Assembly: GCA_902530595.1 (NCBI GenBank)
Contig: CACAAX010000003.1
Location: 36,001-100,000, forward strand
Direction of reading: 5' to 3'
DNA: 64,000 bases
DNA from: an uncultured Alphaproteobacteria bacterium
GTDB lineage: Bacteria > Pseudomonadota > Alphaproteobacteria > Rhodobacterales > Rhodobacteraceae
Under the pieces are notes generated by a model. The model worked only from the letters and a program-made list of their open reading frames with translations, did not search any database and was not told where the DNA came from. Made by a program: the position numbers and the translations under genes. Positions 51,405-60,487 of the stretch are shown in pieces; position 1 is the stretch's first letter, and each line of letters begins with the position of its first letter.

Positions 51405-52106
51405 TTATGGAAGAAAGCGATAGCCTCTGCCCCTAATTGTCTTTAGATGCCGTGGGTTTGTTGGGTCTGGTTCTATTTTTTTGCGTAGTCTTGTAATTTG
51501 TACATCAACATTTCTTTTATTAAGATCTTGTCTTCCCTGACTTAGATCTAAGTCATTGATGACCATTTCCCTACTAATTATTTTTTCGGGATTAAGCGCA
51601 AAAAAATTTAATAGGCTAGCTTCAAGGTTTGTTAGCTTTATCAAATGGTTTTCGTGGTACAGTTCTAATCTTTGCAAGTCAAAGATTTTATCTCCAATCT
51701 CAATACTCTTTCCAGATTCATTGGAGCCTTCCTTTTGATTTCTTATCAACAATCTTTCCAATCTAAGTAAGAGTTCTTTTGGCTCAAAGGGTTTCGACAG
51801 ATAATCATCGGCTCCTATTTCTAGACCAGAAATTTTGTCTTTGGACTCTCCTTTTGCCGATAGAAAAATAGCTGGGACACTCGTTTGCTTTCTAATGCTC
51901 TCTAACAAATCAAGGCCACTTTCTCCTGGCATCATTATGTCTATTATTAATAAATCAAATTCAAAGTAATCTAAAAGACATCGAGCCTCTGTAGAATTCC
52001 GTGCACTTGATATAAGAAACTCATTTTTGCTCAAATAAGCACTGAGTAAGGATAAAATACGTTTATCATCATCAACAAGCAATAAGTGTGCTTTGTTTCG
52101 AGGCAA
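51405..52106 (-). CDS. OmpR-family response regulator (orphan)
   Basis: 233 residues. Receiver domain: LLLVDDDKRILSLLSAYL, phospho-acceptor Asp in LLIIDIMMPGESGLD, Lys in DDYLSKPFEPKEL. DNA-binding winged helix: TNLEASLLNFFALNPEKIISREMVIN and DVQITRLRKKIEPDPTNPRHLKTIRGRGYRF. No histidine kinase gene is adjacent in the window, so its partner is elsewhere. In several alphaproteobacteria a similar regulator sits near ilvE, as here. Confidence 0.9.
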   Translation of the reverse strand: MPRNKAHLLLVDDDKRILSLLSAYLSKNEFLISSARNSTEARCLLDYFEFDLLIIDIMMPGESGLDLLESIRKQTSVPAIFLSAKGESKDKISGLEIGADDYLSKPFEPKELLLRLERLLIRNQKEGSNESGKSIEIGDKIFDLQRLELYHENHLIKLTNLEASLLNFFALNPEKIISREMVINDLDLSQGRQDLNKRNVDVQITRLRKKIEPDPTNPRHLKTIRGRGYRFLP

Positions 52107-52268
52107 CTTAATCCTCCTTCGATTAACTTGGAGTGTCTTTATCTTTTTACCAATATCATTATAATGTAATCAATGCACAGAAAAGTTTACTGGGCTCAGA
52201 ATCAAATTCTGGAAAAATTAAGAAAATTTCGGTATGCAGTGTTAAGTAAAATAGTGAGGTAACTTTTA

Positions 52269-53138
52269 ATGGTTGATTCTTATGAAAATTTAAAGGGAAA
52301 AATTTGGATTGATGGGGAGCTTGTGGAATGGAAAGATGCAAAATTCCACTTACTCACTCATGCTCTTCATTATGGTTCATCTGTATTTGAAGGTGAAAGA
52401 GCTTACGGAGGAAAAATATATAAAAGTTATGAGCATTCCGTTAGGTTGAGAAAGTCTGCAGAGTATGTTGATATGGAAGTCCCTTACAGTGCTAGCGAGC
52501 TTGAAATAGCCAAAAACCAAGTTTTAAACGCAAATCGACAAAAAGATGCCTATGTACGGGCAGTGGCATGGCGGGGGTCCGGTCCCGATATGGGCGTAGC
52601 GTCTTCCAGAAACCCCGTTAGGGTCGCAGTTGCGTCATGGGAATGGGGAGCTTACTATGGAGACGCCAAAATGAAAGGCGCAAAGCTGGATATTTCAGAT
52701 TGGAAAAGACCAAGTCCAGAGACAATACCTTGCTTTGCAAAAGCATCTGGACTGTATATGATTTGTACAATGTCGAAGCACGCAGCGGAAGCTAAAGGGT
52801 GCTCTGACTCGTTAATGTTGGACTATAGAGGTTACGTGGCAGAAGCAACGGGCGCAAATATATTTTTTGTAAAGGACAATAAAGTACACACTCCTAAGCC
52901 AGATTGCTTTTTAAATGGGATCACTAGACAAACAGTCATTGGAATTCTTGAAAAGGCTGGGGTCGAAGTTATAGAGAGACATATAGAACTCTCTGAGCTG
53001 GAGGGGTTCGAGCAGTGCTGGTTAACTGGGACGGCGGCTGAGGTAACACCGGTTGGACAAATAGATCGATTTAATTTCGAGGTTGGCGAATTAGCTAAGC
53101 AAGTTGCTAATGAATATGAAAAAGAAGTAAGATCTTAG
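52269..53138 (+). CDS. ilvE: Branched-chain amino acid aminotransferase
   Basis: 289 residues, fold-type IV PLP enzyme: FHLLTHALHYGSSVFEGERAYGG, the catalytic Lys in FAKASGLYMI (residues about 157-159), GFxxWLTGTAAEVTPVGQIDR-type cofactor end. It transfers the amino group between 2-oxoglutarate and leucine, isoleucine or valine. A D-amino-acid aminotransferase is less likely from the length and FEG motif. Confidence 0.88.
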   Translation: MVDSYENLKGKIWIDGELVEWKDAKFHLLTHALHYGSSVFEGERAYGGKIYKSYEHSVRLRKSAEYVDMEVPYSASELEIAKNQVLNANRQKDAYVRAVAWRGSGPDMGVASSRNPVRVAVASWEWGAYYGDAKMKGAKLDISDWKRPSPETIPCFAKASGLYMICTMSKHAAEAKGCSDSLMLDYRGYVAEATGANIFFVKDNKVHTPKPDCFLNGITRQTVIGILEKAGVEVIERHIELSELEGFEQCWLTGTAAEVTPVGQIDRFNFEVGELAKQVANEYEKEVRS

Positions 53139-53170
53139 GGGAACAGTGGCTTCAGTTTGGAAAAATTGAA

Positions 53171-54112
53171 TTGAGAAAAGTAATAATTGATACCGATCCT
53201 GGTCAAGATGATGCGTTAGCAATGATGACTGCTTTTGGTGCAAAGAAAGATTTAAATGTTTTGGGGATTACTTGTGTGGCGGGTAACGTGCCCCTAGACT
53301 TGACTTCTGTAAATGCACTCAAAATATGCGAACTAAGCGGTGTTTTCAGTGTCCCAGTGTTCAGGGGTTGTCCAGCGCCACTGAAAAGAAAATTAATAAC
53401 AGCTGAGCATGTGCATGGAAAAACAGGTCTAGATGGAACCGATCTATTGGTTAAAAAAAAAGAACTTGAGCCGACAGATGCAGTGGACTTTATAATTGAG
53501 TGCACCGAAAAATATAGAGATGAAAAAATTACTATTTGTGCTCTTGGTCCGCTGACAAATATAGCAAAAGTACTCAAACAAGATACTGTGTTGACTGACT
53601 CCATAGAGGAGATTGTATTAATGGGAGGGGGTTTTTTTGAGGGTGGAAATATTACTCCTGCAGCAGAATTTAATATTTATGTGGACCCAGAGGCAGCAAA
53701 AATAGTTTTGGAAAGTGGACTGAAGATAACAATGCTTCCGTTAGACGTTACACACAAAACACTGGTCCAAAGAAATTTTCTTGAGAAATTGCGTAAGTCG
53801 GGAAAGAATAGTGCTATACAAGCCGCAAAGCTCTTAGATTTTTTTGAAAGATATGACGTAGAAAAATATGGAAGTCAAGGTGGTCCCTTACATGATCCTA
53901 ATGTCATAGTTTATTTACTTAATCCAGAAATATATTATGGAAAGCTAGTTAATGTTGAGGTTGAGGTTAATTCAGAATTGACAAGGGGCATGACAGTTGT
54001 GGATTGGTGGAATGTAACTGACCGTCCACCTAATGCATACTACATTAACGAAGTAAAAGAGAATGAATTCTTTGAAACTGTATTGAATAACATTCTTAGT
54101 TTAGAAATATAA
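53171..54112 (+). CDS. Nucleoside hydrolase (inosine-uridine preferring type)
   Basis: 313 residues from a TTG start. The N-terminal Asp cluster is IIDTDPGQDDALAM, which binds Ca2+; later motifs are VLMGGGFFEGGNITPAAEFNIYVDPEAA and DVTHK, and PLHDPNVIVYLL for the C-terminal active-site His. It hydrolyses N-glycosidic bonds of nucleosides to free the base. It follows ilvE on the same strand by 32 bases. Confidence 0.9.
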   Translation: MRKVIIDTDPGQDDALAMMTAFGAKKDLNVLGITCVAGNVPLDLTSVNALKICELSGVFSVPVFRGCPAPLKRKLITAEHVHGKTGLDGTDLLVKKKELEPTDAVDFIIECTEKYRDEKITICALGPLTNIAKVLKQDTVLTDSIEEIVLMGGGFFEGGNITPAAEFNIYVDPEAAKIVLESGLKITMLPLDVTHKTLVQRNFLEKLRKSGKNSAIQAAKLLDFFERYDVEKYGSQGGPLHDPNVIVYLLNPEIYYGKLVNVEVEVNSELTRGMTVVDWWNVTDRPPNAYYINEVKENEFFETVLNNILSLEI

Positions 54113-54144
54113 TTTCGATGATATAGGATCCAAAGGAGAAGAAG

Positions 54145-54537
54145 CTGAAAAATAAAGAGAGAGAAAAAGGATTAAAGCCCAAAATACATAATAAGGACGC
54201 TGCTACAGATCTACTTAGCTATATAAAAAAAACTTTGAACCAAAACAAAGCAGCGGATATCACCGAGATAAGTGTAGATCAAAGCTTTTCTGAATTTGAA
54301 AAAATATTAATTGCTTCGGGATCTTCTAATAGACAAGTCGTTGCTCTAGCCGAGAAGGTTCAAGAAGGTGTTAAAGGTTTGTTCCGCATTAACTGCAAAG
54401 TAGAGGGAAAGGAGAATGCAGATTGGGTTTTGCTAGATTTTGGAGCAGTGATTGTTCACATCTTCAAACCAGAGGTAAGAGAGTATTACCAGATAGAAAA
54501 AATGTGGAAAGGGCATCTCACGCAGATCTCGAGTTAG
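54145..54537 (+). CDS. rsfS: Ribosome silencing factor RsfS, CTG start
   Basis: 130 residues from CTG at 54145: AAGGAG lies 6 bases before it, and the frame includes AATDLLSYIKKTLNQNKAADITEI, which aligns with the conserved N-terminal helix of RsfS. A start at the later TTG (54235) would drop this helix. The rest has FEKILIASGSSNRQVVALAEKV and DWVLLDFGAVIVHIFKPEVREYYQIEKMW. It blocks subunit joining under starvation. It is upstream of rlmH as in many bacteria. Confidence 0.88.
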   Translation: MKNKEREKGLKPKIHNKDAATDLLSYIKKTLNQNKAADITEISVDQSFSEFEKILIASGSSNRQVVALAEKVQEGVKGLFRINCKVEGKENADWVLLDFGAVIVHIFKPEVREYYQIEKMWKGHLTQISS

Positions 54538-54547
54538 TTTTGTAAAA

Positions 54548-55006
54548 ATGAAAATAATTATAGTTGCACATGGTAAGATAAAAAAAGGACCTGAATTTGA
54601 ATTAATATCAGACTATGTGACGCGGTTTAATAAGCAATTTAATAACGATTTTTTGACTTCTTTAGAGATTTCAGAGTCAAATGAGTTCGAAAGAATATTT
54701 AACACAAAAGTGTCTAAAATGTTGGACGGCAAGGAGTCAATGGTGTTACTTGATAAAAGTGGCGAACATACTGACTCAGAAGGTTTTGCAAAATTCTTAA
54801 ACACATTTTCGGAGAAGGGTATTAGTAAAATTTTTTTTGTTGTTGGAGGATCAGAGGGATTTCCAAAACATCTCATCTCAAAAGCAAAAAAGATTTTGGC
54901 AGTTTCCAAAATGGTCTTTCCTCACAAAATCGCTAGACTGATCCTGGTGGAACAGCTTTACAGGGCTAAATGTATCATAAATAGACACCCTTATCATAAG
55001 GCTTGA
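54548..55006 (+). CDS. rlmH: 23S rRNA (pseudouridine1915-N3)-methyltransferase RlmH
   Basis: 152 residues of the SPOUT class: MKIIIVAHGKIKKGPEFELISDYVTRFNK, LLDKSGEHTDSEGFAKFL, FVVGGSEGFPKHL (SAM knot) and FPHKIARLILVEQLYRAKCIINRHPYHK at the C-terminus, which match RlmH well. It methylates pseudouridine 1915 in helix 69. It is 10 bases after rsfS and 7 bases before gpmI. Confidence 0.95.
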   Translation: MKIIIVAHGKIKKGPEFELISDYVTRFNKQFNNDFLTSLEISESNEFERIFNTKVSKMLDGKESMVLLDKSGEHTDSEGFAKFLNTFSEKGISKIFFVVGGSEGFPKHLISKAKKILAVSKMVFPHKIARLILVEQLYRAKCIINRHPYHKA

Positions 55007-55013
55007 GGCTTTT

Positions 55014-56546
55014 ATGTATAAGGCAAAAAAGACATCTACTGTTTTGTGTATCCTCGATGGGTTTGGACTAAGGGAAAAAGAAAGAGGGAATGCAGTATCC
55101 TTGGCAAGGACACCAAATATAGACCGACTTCTAAGAAATTATCCCAACAGTACTTTAAAAACATTTGGTAAAGAAGTTGGTCTGCCCGAAAATCAAATGG
55201 GAAATTCTGAAGTTGGCCACATGCATATAGGCGCGGGAAGGATAATTCAAAGTATGCTGCCAAGAATAGATGATGCGATATCCAGTGGGGCTTTAATTAA
55301 CAATAACGATTTATTAGAAATACTATCAGATACAAAGTTAAGTGGAGGTGAAACTCATATTGCTGGACTGATCTCGGATGGAGGTGTGCATGGACACGTT
55401 AGGCACCTCAAAAGTTTGATGACGGTAGCCTCAAAAAAAAGTTCAAAGGTCAACTTGCATTTATTTTCAGATGGTAGAGATGTTGAAACAAAAACTAGTC
55501 TTAACGAGCTGAAAAACTTGATCTCCGAGCTTCCCTCGAATGTAACCATTGCGACACTTATGGGACGATATTATGCAATGGATAGAGATAAACGTTGGGA
55601 TAGAACCCAGAAAGCCTATGAGGCTATTGCAAATGGTGTCGGCAATAATTATAAAGATCCAATAAAAGCTATTAAGGACTCTCACGACAAGGGTGTCACA
55701 GATGAATTTATAGAGCCTGTTATATTTAGCGAATACAATGGCATAAAAGGGATAGAGGATAGTCTGATATTCTGTAATTTTAGAGCAGATCGAGCAAGAC
55801 AAATCTTACACGCGCTGACCGATAAGAATTTTATAAGTTTTTTACGTCCTAATGAAAAAATGTTTAATAACGTACTTGGGATGATTGAGTATGATGCTGA
55901 TTTCAAGCAAAAATTTAATGTGCTTTTTGAAAAACAAGAGATAAAAAATGGTCTTGGAGAGTGGATAAGTCAAAATGGTCTTAAGCAATTTCGGATAGCA
56001 GAGACGGAGAAATATCCACATGTCACATATTTTTTAAATGGTGGAAGCGAATATGAATATGTGGGTGAAGAAAGATCTTTGGTGCCGAGTCCACAAGTTA
56101 AAGGCTATGAACAAAAACCACAAATGTCAGCAGAAGAAGTATGTAATAATCTAATATCTGCACTAGAAAGAAATTTTTTCGATTTGCTTATTGTGAATTT
56201 TGCCAACCCGGACATGGTAGGGCATACAGGGAATTTGAGTGCAGCAAAAGTAGCAGTTGAAACAGTAGACGAAATGTTGGGCAAAATATGTACTTGTTTA
56301 GATTCGGTTGGTGGAGAAGCATTGATAATTTCTGATCATGGAAACTGCGAGCAAATGTACATTGGAGACACAGAAAATCCACATACCTACCATACACTAA
56401 ATCCTGTTCCTTGTATTTTATATAGTGATAGAGAAAAAGTAAGTATTAGTTCAGGCTCGTTAATAGATATAGCTCCGACAATATTGGAGTTATTGGGCAA
56501 AGACAAGCCTAACCAAATGACTGGTAAATCACTTCTTCGGTGGTAA
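55014..56546 (+). CDS. gpmI: 2,3-bisphosphoglycerate-independent phosphoglycerate mutase
   Basis: 510 residues with the alkaline-phosphatase-like Mn2+ site: LCILDGFGL, the phospho-Ser in GNSEVGHMHIGAGR, DGRDVETK, RYYAMDRDKRWDRTQKAY, FADPDMVGHTG-type (here NFANPDMVGHTGN) and LIISDHGNCEQM. It converts 3- to 2-phosphoglycerate in glycolysis and gluconeogenesis. ATG follows the rlmH stop by 7 bases. Confidence 0.96.
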   Translation: MYKAKKTSTVLCILDGFGLREKERGNAVSLARTPNIDRLLRNYPNSTLKTFGKEVGLPENQMGNSEVGHMHIGAGRIIQSMLPRIDDAISSGALINNNDLLEILSDTKLSGGETHIAGLISDGGVHGHVRHLKSLMTVASKKSSKVNLHLFSDGRDVETKTSLNELKNLISELPSNVTIATLMGRYYAMDRDKRWDRTQKAYEAIANGVGNNYKDPIKAIKDSHDKGVTDEFIEPVIFSEYNGIKGIEDSLIFCNFRADRARQILHALTDKNFISFLRPNEKMFNNVLGMIEYDADFKQKFNVLFEKQEIKNGLGEWISQNGLKQFRIAETEKYPHVTYFLNGGSEYEYVGEERSLVPSPQVKGYEQKPQMSAEEVCNNLISALERNFFDLLIVNFANPDMVGHTGNLSAAKVAVETVDEMLGKICTCLDSVGGEALIISDHGNCEQMYIGDTENPHTYHTLNPVPCILYSDREKVSISSGSLIDIAPTILELLGKDKPNQMTGKSLLRW

Positions 56547-56642
56547 TATTGATTATTTGATTTATCTAATTAACTCAAGTAAAACAACAGTGCAAACTGT
56601 TCTTAGTTTCTTTTATTTAATGATATAGAAAAGAGAAGATTA

Positions 56643-57950
56643 ATGATGTCAAATTCAATAAGTAAGTATCTGGTAATTATTTTATTTTTGTTAAGCTTTT
56701 TTACTCTCAATCCCGTCCATTCTAAAGAAAATAAAAAGGAGACCTATGAACAACTAGATCTTTTCGGTCAAGTTTTCGATTTAATAAAGTCCAAATATGT
56801 CGAAGAAGTCAAAAGCAAGGAATTAATAGAGGCAGCAATAAATGGGATGCTGTCTTCTCTGGACCCTCACTCAGGCTTTTTAGCGCCAAAAAGTTACGAT
56901 GATATGCAAGTTGATACCAAAGGATCCTTTGGAGGTTTAGGAATTGAAGTTACTCAACAAGATGGTTTCGTGAAAGTGGTATCACCTATGGACGACACTC
57001 CGGCCTTTAAAGCGGGCGTTTTAGCTGGTGACTTCATCACATTTGTGGATGACAAGCCGATGCTTGGTCTAACCTTATCTGAAGCCGTGGATATAATGCG
57101 TGGTCCTGTCGGTTCATCTGTTAAGTTAACCATCGTTAGAGAAGGTTTAGAGGATCCGATTGAAGTTCTAGTAACAAGAGCCGTAATTAAACTAACAGCG
57201 GCAAAGGTAAGAACAGAGAATGACATTATAATTATGAGAGTAACTACCTTTAATGAACAAACTATTCCAAACCTTGACGATGGCATAGAAAAGGCAATTG
57301 AAAAACTAGGTGAAACAGAACCAAAAGGGTTTGTACTTGATTTGAGAAATAATCCAGGAGGTTTGCTGTCTGAAGCCATATCCGTTACAGATCTTTTTTT
57401 AGACCAAGGAGAGATTGTGTCAACGAGAGACAGAGAGGGTAAAGGAGAGCGATATAAAGCTTCCAAAGGTGACATTGCAGAAGGAAAGCCTCTTATTATT
57501 CTTATAAATGCAGGCTCAGCATCGGCGTCAGAGATTGTTGCAGGAGCCCTTCAGGATCATCGCAGAGCTATTGTTTTGGGAACTAAGAGTTTTGGAAAGG
57601 GATCGGTCCAGTCAGTGCTTCCCATGGGCCAAAGCGGTGGTATTAGAATTACTACGGCGAGATATTATACGCCATCAGGTAGGTCTATTCAGGCACTTGG
57701 TGTGACGCCCGATGTTTTCTTAGAGTTCAAAAGAGTTGAGAAGAGTGAAGATGATAATAGGAAAACGTTTTCAGAAGCTGACCTAGAGGGCGCTCTAAGT
57801 AATGATAGCTTAACAGAAGCTGAAAAAGAGATGCTGAGAAAAGAGGAGATGAGTTTTCAAGAAACAACCGAGAGAAGAAATAATGATAACCAATTAGCTC
57901 ATGCGATTGATTTGATAGAAGGCCTATCAGTCTATTCCTTAAAAGAATGA
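56643..57950 (+). CDS. ctpA: Carboxyl-terminal processing protease CtpA (S41)
   Basis: 435 residues. Signal peptide (ISKYLVIILFLLSFFTLNPVHSKE), a PDZ domain (FGGLGIEVTQQDGFVKVVSPMDDTPAFKAGV), and the catalytic Ser/Lys in NAGSASASEIVAGALQDHRRAIVLGTKSFGKGSVQSVLP. Two adjacent ATGs at 56643 and 56646 are possible starts. It cleaves C-terminal ends of periplasmic proteins. It overlaps rppH by 4 bases. Confidence 0.93.
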   Translation: MMSNSISKYLVIILFLLSFFTLNPVHSKENKKETYEQLDLFGQVFDLIKSKYVEEVKSKELIEAAINGMLSSLDPHSGFLAPKSYDDMQVDTKGSFGGLGIEVTQQDGFVKVVSPMDDTPAFKAGVLAGDFITFVDDKPMLGLTLSEAVDIMRGPVGSSVKLTIVREGLEDPIEVLVTRAVIKLTAAKVRTENDIIIMRVTTFNEQTIPNLDDGIEKAIEKLGETEPKGFVLDLRNNPGGLLSEAISVTDLFLDQGEIVSTRDREGKGERYKASKGDIAEGKPLIILINAGSASASEIVAGALQDHRRAIVLGTKSFGKGSVQSVLPMGQSGGIRITTARYYTPSGRSIQALGVTPDVFLEFKRVEKSEDDNRKTFSEADLEGALSNDSLTEAEKEMLRKEEMSFQETTERRNNDNQLAHAIDLIEGLSVYSLKE

Positions 57951-58420
57951 TTAATACACTACCATACCGTTTAGGCGTCGGTTTAGTCATTATAAATGAT
58001 CAAAAAAAAATTTTCACGGGACGCCGCCTAGATAGCACTAAGGCATGGCAAATGCCGCAAGGAGGCATCGACGATAATGAAATTCCTTTAGAAGCGGCCT
58101 ATAGAGAAATGTTTGAGGAAACAGGTATAGAAAAGTGCAAGGTGGCTCTTCTTAAACAATCTAAGATTTGGTATCGCTACGACTTACCCAAAGAAATACA
58201 AGGTAAGTTTTGGGGAGGAAAATTCAGAGGCCAAAGTCAGAAGTGGTTTTTATTTCAGTTTAATGGATCTGATAAAGACATAAACATACATACAAAATAC
58301 CAAGAGTTTTCAGATTGGATGTGGTCTAAAAAAACTGATATGCTCAATACTATAGTACCATTCAAAAAGTCTCTTTATCAATCTGTTCTTAAGGATTTTG
58401 ATCTAGATTTTAAAAATTAG
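57947..58420 (+). CDS. rppH: RNA pyrophosphohydrolase RppH (Nudix)
   Basis: 157 residues with the Nudix box GGIDDNEIPLEAAYREMFEETGIE and the RppH features YRLGVGLVIINDQKKIFTGRR and WQMPQGG at the N-terminus. It removes pyrophosphate from 5' triphosphorylated RNA. It starts inside the ctpA stop and overlaps the DUF1285 gene tail to tail by 4 bases. Confidence 0.93.
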   Translation: MINTLPYRLGVGLVIINDQKKIFTGRRLDSTKAWQMPQGGIDDNEIPLEAAYREMFEETGIEKCKVALLKQSKIWYRYDLPKEIQGKFWGGKFRGQSQKWFLFQFNGSDKDINIHTKYQEFSDWMWSKKTDMLNTIVPFKKSLYQSVLKDFDLDFKN

Positions 58421-58983
58421 TCCAGTTGTTCGGATTTTATCAAAGGAAAAAATATATTATTCGAATGAAACCCAAGCCAATTTTCGTCCCTATGGGTAGT
58501 CTCGGTACAAAAATCTATTAGCCTGTAAAAGCTTTTTCTGTCAATTTTAGCAAATAGATTCGATCTCACATTTACGTAAGGTTGAGGCTCATTATTGGAC
58601 TTTTTAAATAAAATATTGAATTGATTATATTCCTCTAAGTAGGTGGAGTCGCCTATGTTAGTTGTAAATTTACAAAGCGCTATTTTTCCTTTGTTAATTA
58701 TATCAATATCTGTAGCTATGAATGGTACATCTTCGACTGTAATTCCAACTTTCTCAACTGGTGTTACCAAGTAATATTTATCTTTTTCTTTTTTTAAGAT
58801 ATTTGCGAAAAGCTTTATTAGTCTTTCTCGTTTTATCTCTGACTTTTGATAAAACCAACGTCCATTTGAATCTACATGGATTTCGAGGTTTCCACAAAAT
58901 GGTGGATTCCACAGGTGAACGGGTGCTGGTTTGCTGCCCTTTATATGTTTTGCTACGTTCTTTTCAAAGTCACTCGGTTGCAT
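58417..58983 (-). CDS. DUF1285 family protein
   Basis: 188 residues. LWNPPFCGNLEIHVDSNGRWFYQKSEIKRERLIKLFANILKKEKDKYYLVTPVEKVGITVEDVPFI is the DUF1285 pattern, common in alphaproteobacteria; its function is unknown to me. It sits next to the lactate dehydrogenase gene on the minus strand by 3 bases. Confidence 0.8.
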   Translation of the reverse strand: MQPSDFEKNVAKHIKGSKPAPVHLWNPPFCGNLEIHVDSNGRWFYQKSEIKRERLIKLFANILKKEKDKYYLVTPVEKVGITVEDVPFIATDIDIINKGKIALCKFTTNIGDSTYLEEYNQFNILFKKSNNEPQPYVNVRSNLFAKIDRKSFYRLIDFCTETTHRDENWLGFHSNNIFFPLIKSEQLD

Positions 58984-58986
58984 ATA

Positions 58987-60135
58987 TCAATTGAAGTTTA
59001 AATTTCCTCTTGAAAGTTGATCGATGCGTGTGACACCCATAAGTTTCATGTCTCTTTCTATCTCGGATCGAAGATTAAATAATGCTTTCTCTACACCCTT
59101 TTGCCCAGCAGCTGCTAGCGCATATAAATATAGACGACCTCCAGCGCAAGCTTTTGCTCCTAAGGATAGAGCTTTGAGCACATGTGTCCCTCTTTGAATA
59201 CCTCCCTCACAGATAACGTCCGTTTTGTCGCCAACAGCGTCAACAATTCTTGCCAACTGATCGAATGGTGACACTGCTCCATCTAACTGTCTTCCGCCAT
59301 GATTTGATACTATCACCCCATCACATCCTATATCTACGGCTTTCCTAGCATCCTCAACGCTAACGATTCCTTTAAGAGCAAAAGGCCCGTCCCAATTTGA
59401 TCTCAGGTGTTCGGCATCTTTCCAGCTCATGGTCTGGTCTAGCATGTTAGAGAAATAAGAGCCAATAGATGTCACGGCACTAGTTCCTTCGTCAACATGG
59501 TTCTGAAGGTGTGGTAGTTCAAATGCTGGCGAGCTAAGAAAATTGAATAACCATGAAGGCTTTATTGCGAAGCTAAGCATGCTGTTAAAGTTAAGTTTTG
59601 GAGGAATGGTGAATCCTGTTTTCAAATCTCTTTCTCTATTCCCCCCCGTAATTGTATCAACAGTCAATGCTAATACATCGAATTTAGCTTTTTTTGCTCT
59701 ATCAAGCATATATTTGTTTAAACCACGGTCCTTATGAAAATAAAACTGGAACATTTTCGGGCACTCCGATATTGATGATATTTCATCAACACTTACTGTG
59801 CTCAAAGAGGATACACCGAACATTGTATTAACTTTATTTGCAGCTTTAGCAACTGCCCTTTCTCCTTGGTAATGAAAAAGCCTCTGAACAGCTGTTGGAG
59901 AGCAATATACTGGCATTGAAATTTTTTTGCCAAATATAGTTGTGGACATATCAACATCTTTCACGGACTTTAATACGCTAGGTATCAAAGAAACTGAGTT
60001 GAAACTCTCAGTATTTCTTGCATACGTGAGTTCATCATCGGCGGCACCATCTATATAATCGAATATAGGTCTGGGCAACCTTCTTTTTGCGAGCTCTCTA
60101 AAGTCTTTGAAGTTGTTACAATTATTCAGGTTCAT
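58987..60135 (-). CDS. lldD: FMN-dependent L-lactate dehydrogenase (LldD-like)
   Basis: 382 residues. N-terminal RRLPRPIFDYIDGAADDELTYARN, catalytic-region KKISMPVYCSPTAVQRLFHYQGE, SNHGGRQLDGAVSPFDQL (FMN site, His base), and GGIQRGTHVLKALSLGAKACAGGRLYLYALAAAGQKG for phosphate binding. It oxidises L-lactate or other 2-hydroxy acids. The family also holds glycolate and mandelate oxidases, so the substrate is not certain. It is transcribed toward the DUF1285 gene. Confidence 0.88.
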   Translation of the reverse strand: MNLNNCNNFKDFRELAKRRLPRPIFDYIDGAADDELTYARNTESFNSVSLIPSVLKSVKDVDMSTTIFGKKISMPVYCSPTAVQRLFHYQGERAVAKAANKVNTMFGVSSLSTVSVDEISSISECPKMFQFYFHKDRGLNKYMLDRAKKAKFDVLALTVDTITGGNRERDLKTGFTIPPKLNFNSMLSFAIKPSWLFNFLSSPAFELPHLQNHVDEGTSAVTSIGSYFSNMLDQTMSWKDAEHLRSNWDGPFALKGIVSVEDARKAVDIGCDGVIVSNHGGRQLDGAVSPFDQLARIVDAVGDKTDVICEGGIQRGTHVLKALSLGAKACAGGRLYLYALAAAGQKGVEKALFNLRSEIERDMKLMGVTRIDQLSRGNLNFN

Positions 60136-60152
60136 TTATTGAAATGTTGTGG

Positions 60153-60278
60153 TCAGCCTTGTCGAGCTTTAAACCTACGTTGTACTTTGTTAATCACATA
60201 GACTTTGCCTCGTCTCTTAACTACTCGACAATTTCTATGGCGTTGTTTCAATGATCTTAACGAGTTTCTTATTTTCAT
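60153..60278 (-). CDS. rpmJ: Ribosomal protein bL36
   Basis: 41 residues: [24 protein letters not shown], then [17 protein letters not shown], the long alphaproteobacterial bL36 form without the Cys zinc set. GGAG precedes ATG. It lies between lldD and tRNA-Val and is too short for the usual minimum length. Confidence 0.95.
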   Translation of the reverse strand: MKIRNSLRSLKQRHRNCRVVKRRGKVYVINKVQRRFKARQG

Positions 60279-60335
60279 TTTATTCTCCGATCTTGATCTT
60301 CTAAAGATTATTCACAAAAAAACAACCTATTTCTT

Positions 60336-60410
60336 TGGTGGGCGTAACTGGGATTGAACCAGTGACCCCTTCGATGTCAACGAAGTGCTCTCCCGCTGAG
60401 CTATACGCCC
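60336..60410 (-). tRNA. tRNA-Val (GAC), CCA encoded
   Basis: On the minus strand: acceptor GGGCGTA/TACGCCC, D arm GCTCAGCGGGAGAGC, anticodon arm CTTCGTTGACATCGAAG with anticodon GAC, T arm CTGGTTCAATCCCAG, discriminator A and encoded CCA (60336-60338). All stems pair. Confidence 0.97.
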
Positions 60411-60487
60411 CTATTGTTTTTTCTATATAAAAAGTCTAAGAAGGGTCAAGGTTTAAATTAATCAAACCAGATCTTTTTGTTCACGAT

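Noticed and set aside
54235..54537. RsfS starting at TTG 54235
   Set aside because: It cuts off the conserved first helix and lacks a ribosome-binding site. CTG at 54145 fits better.
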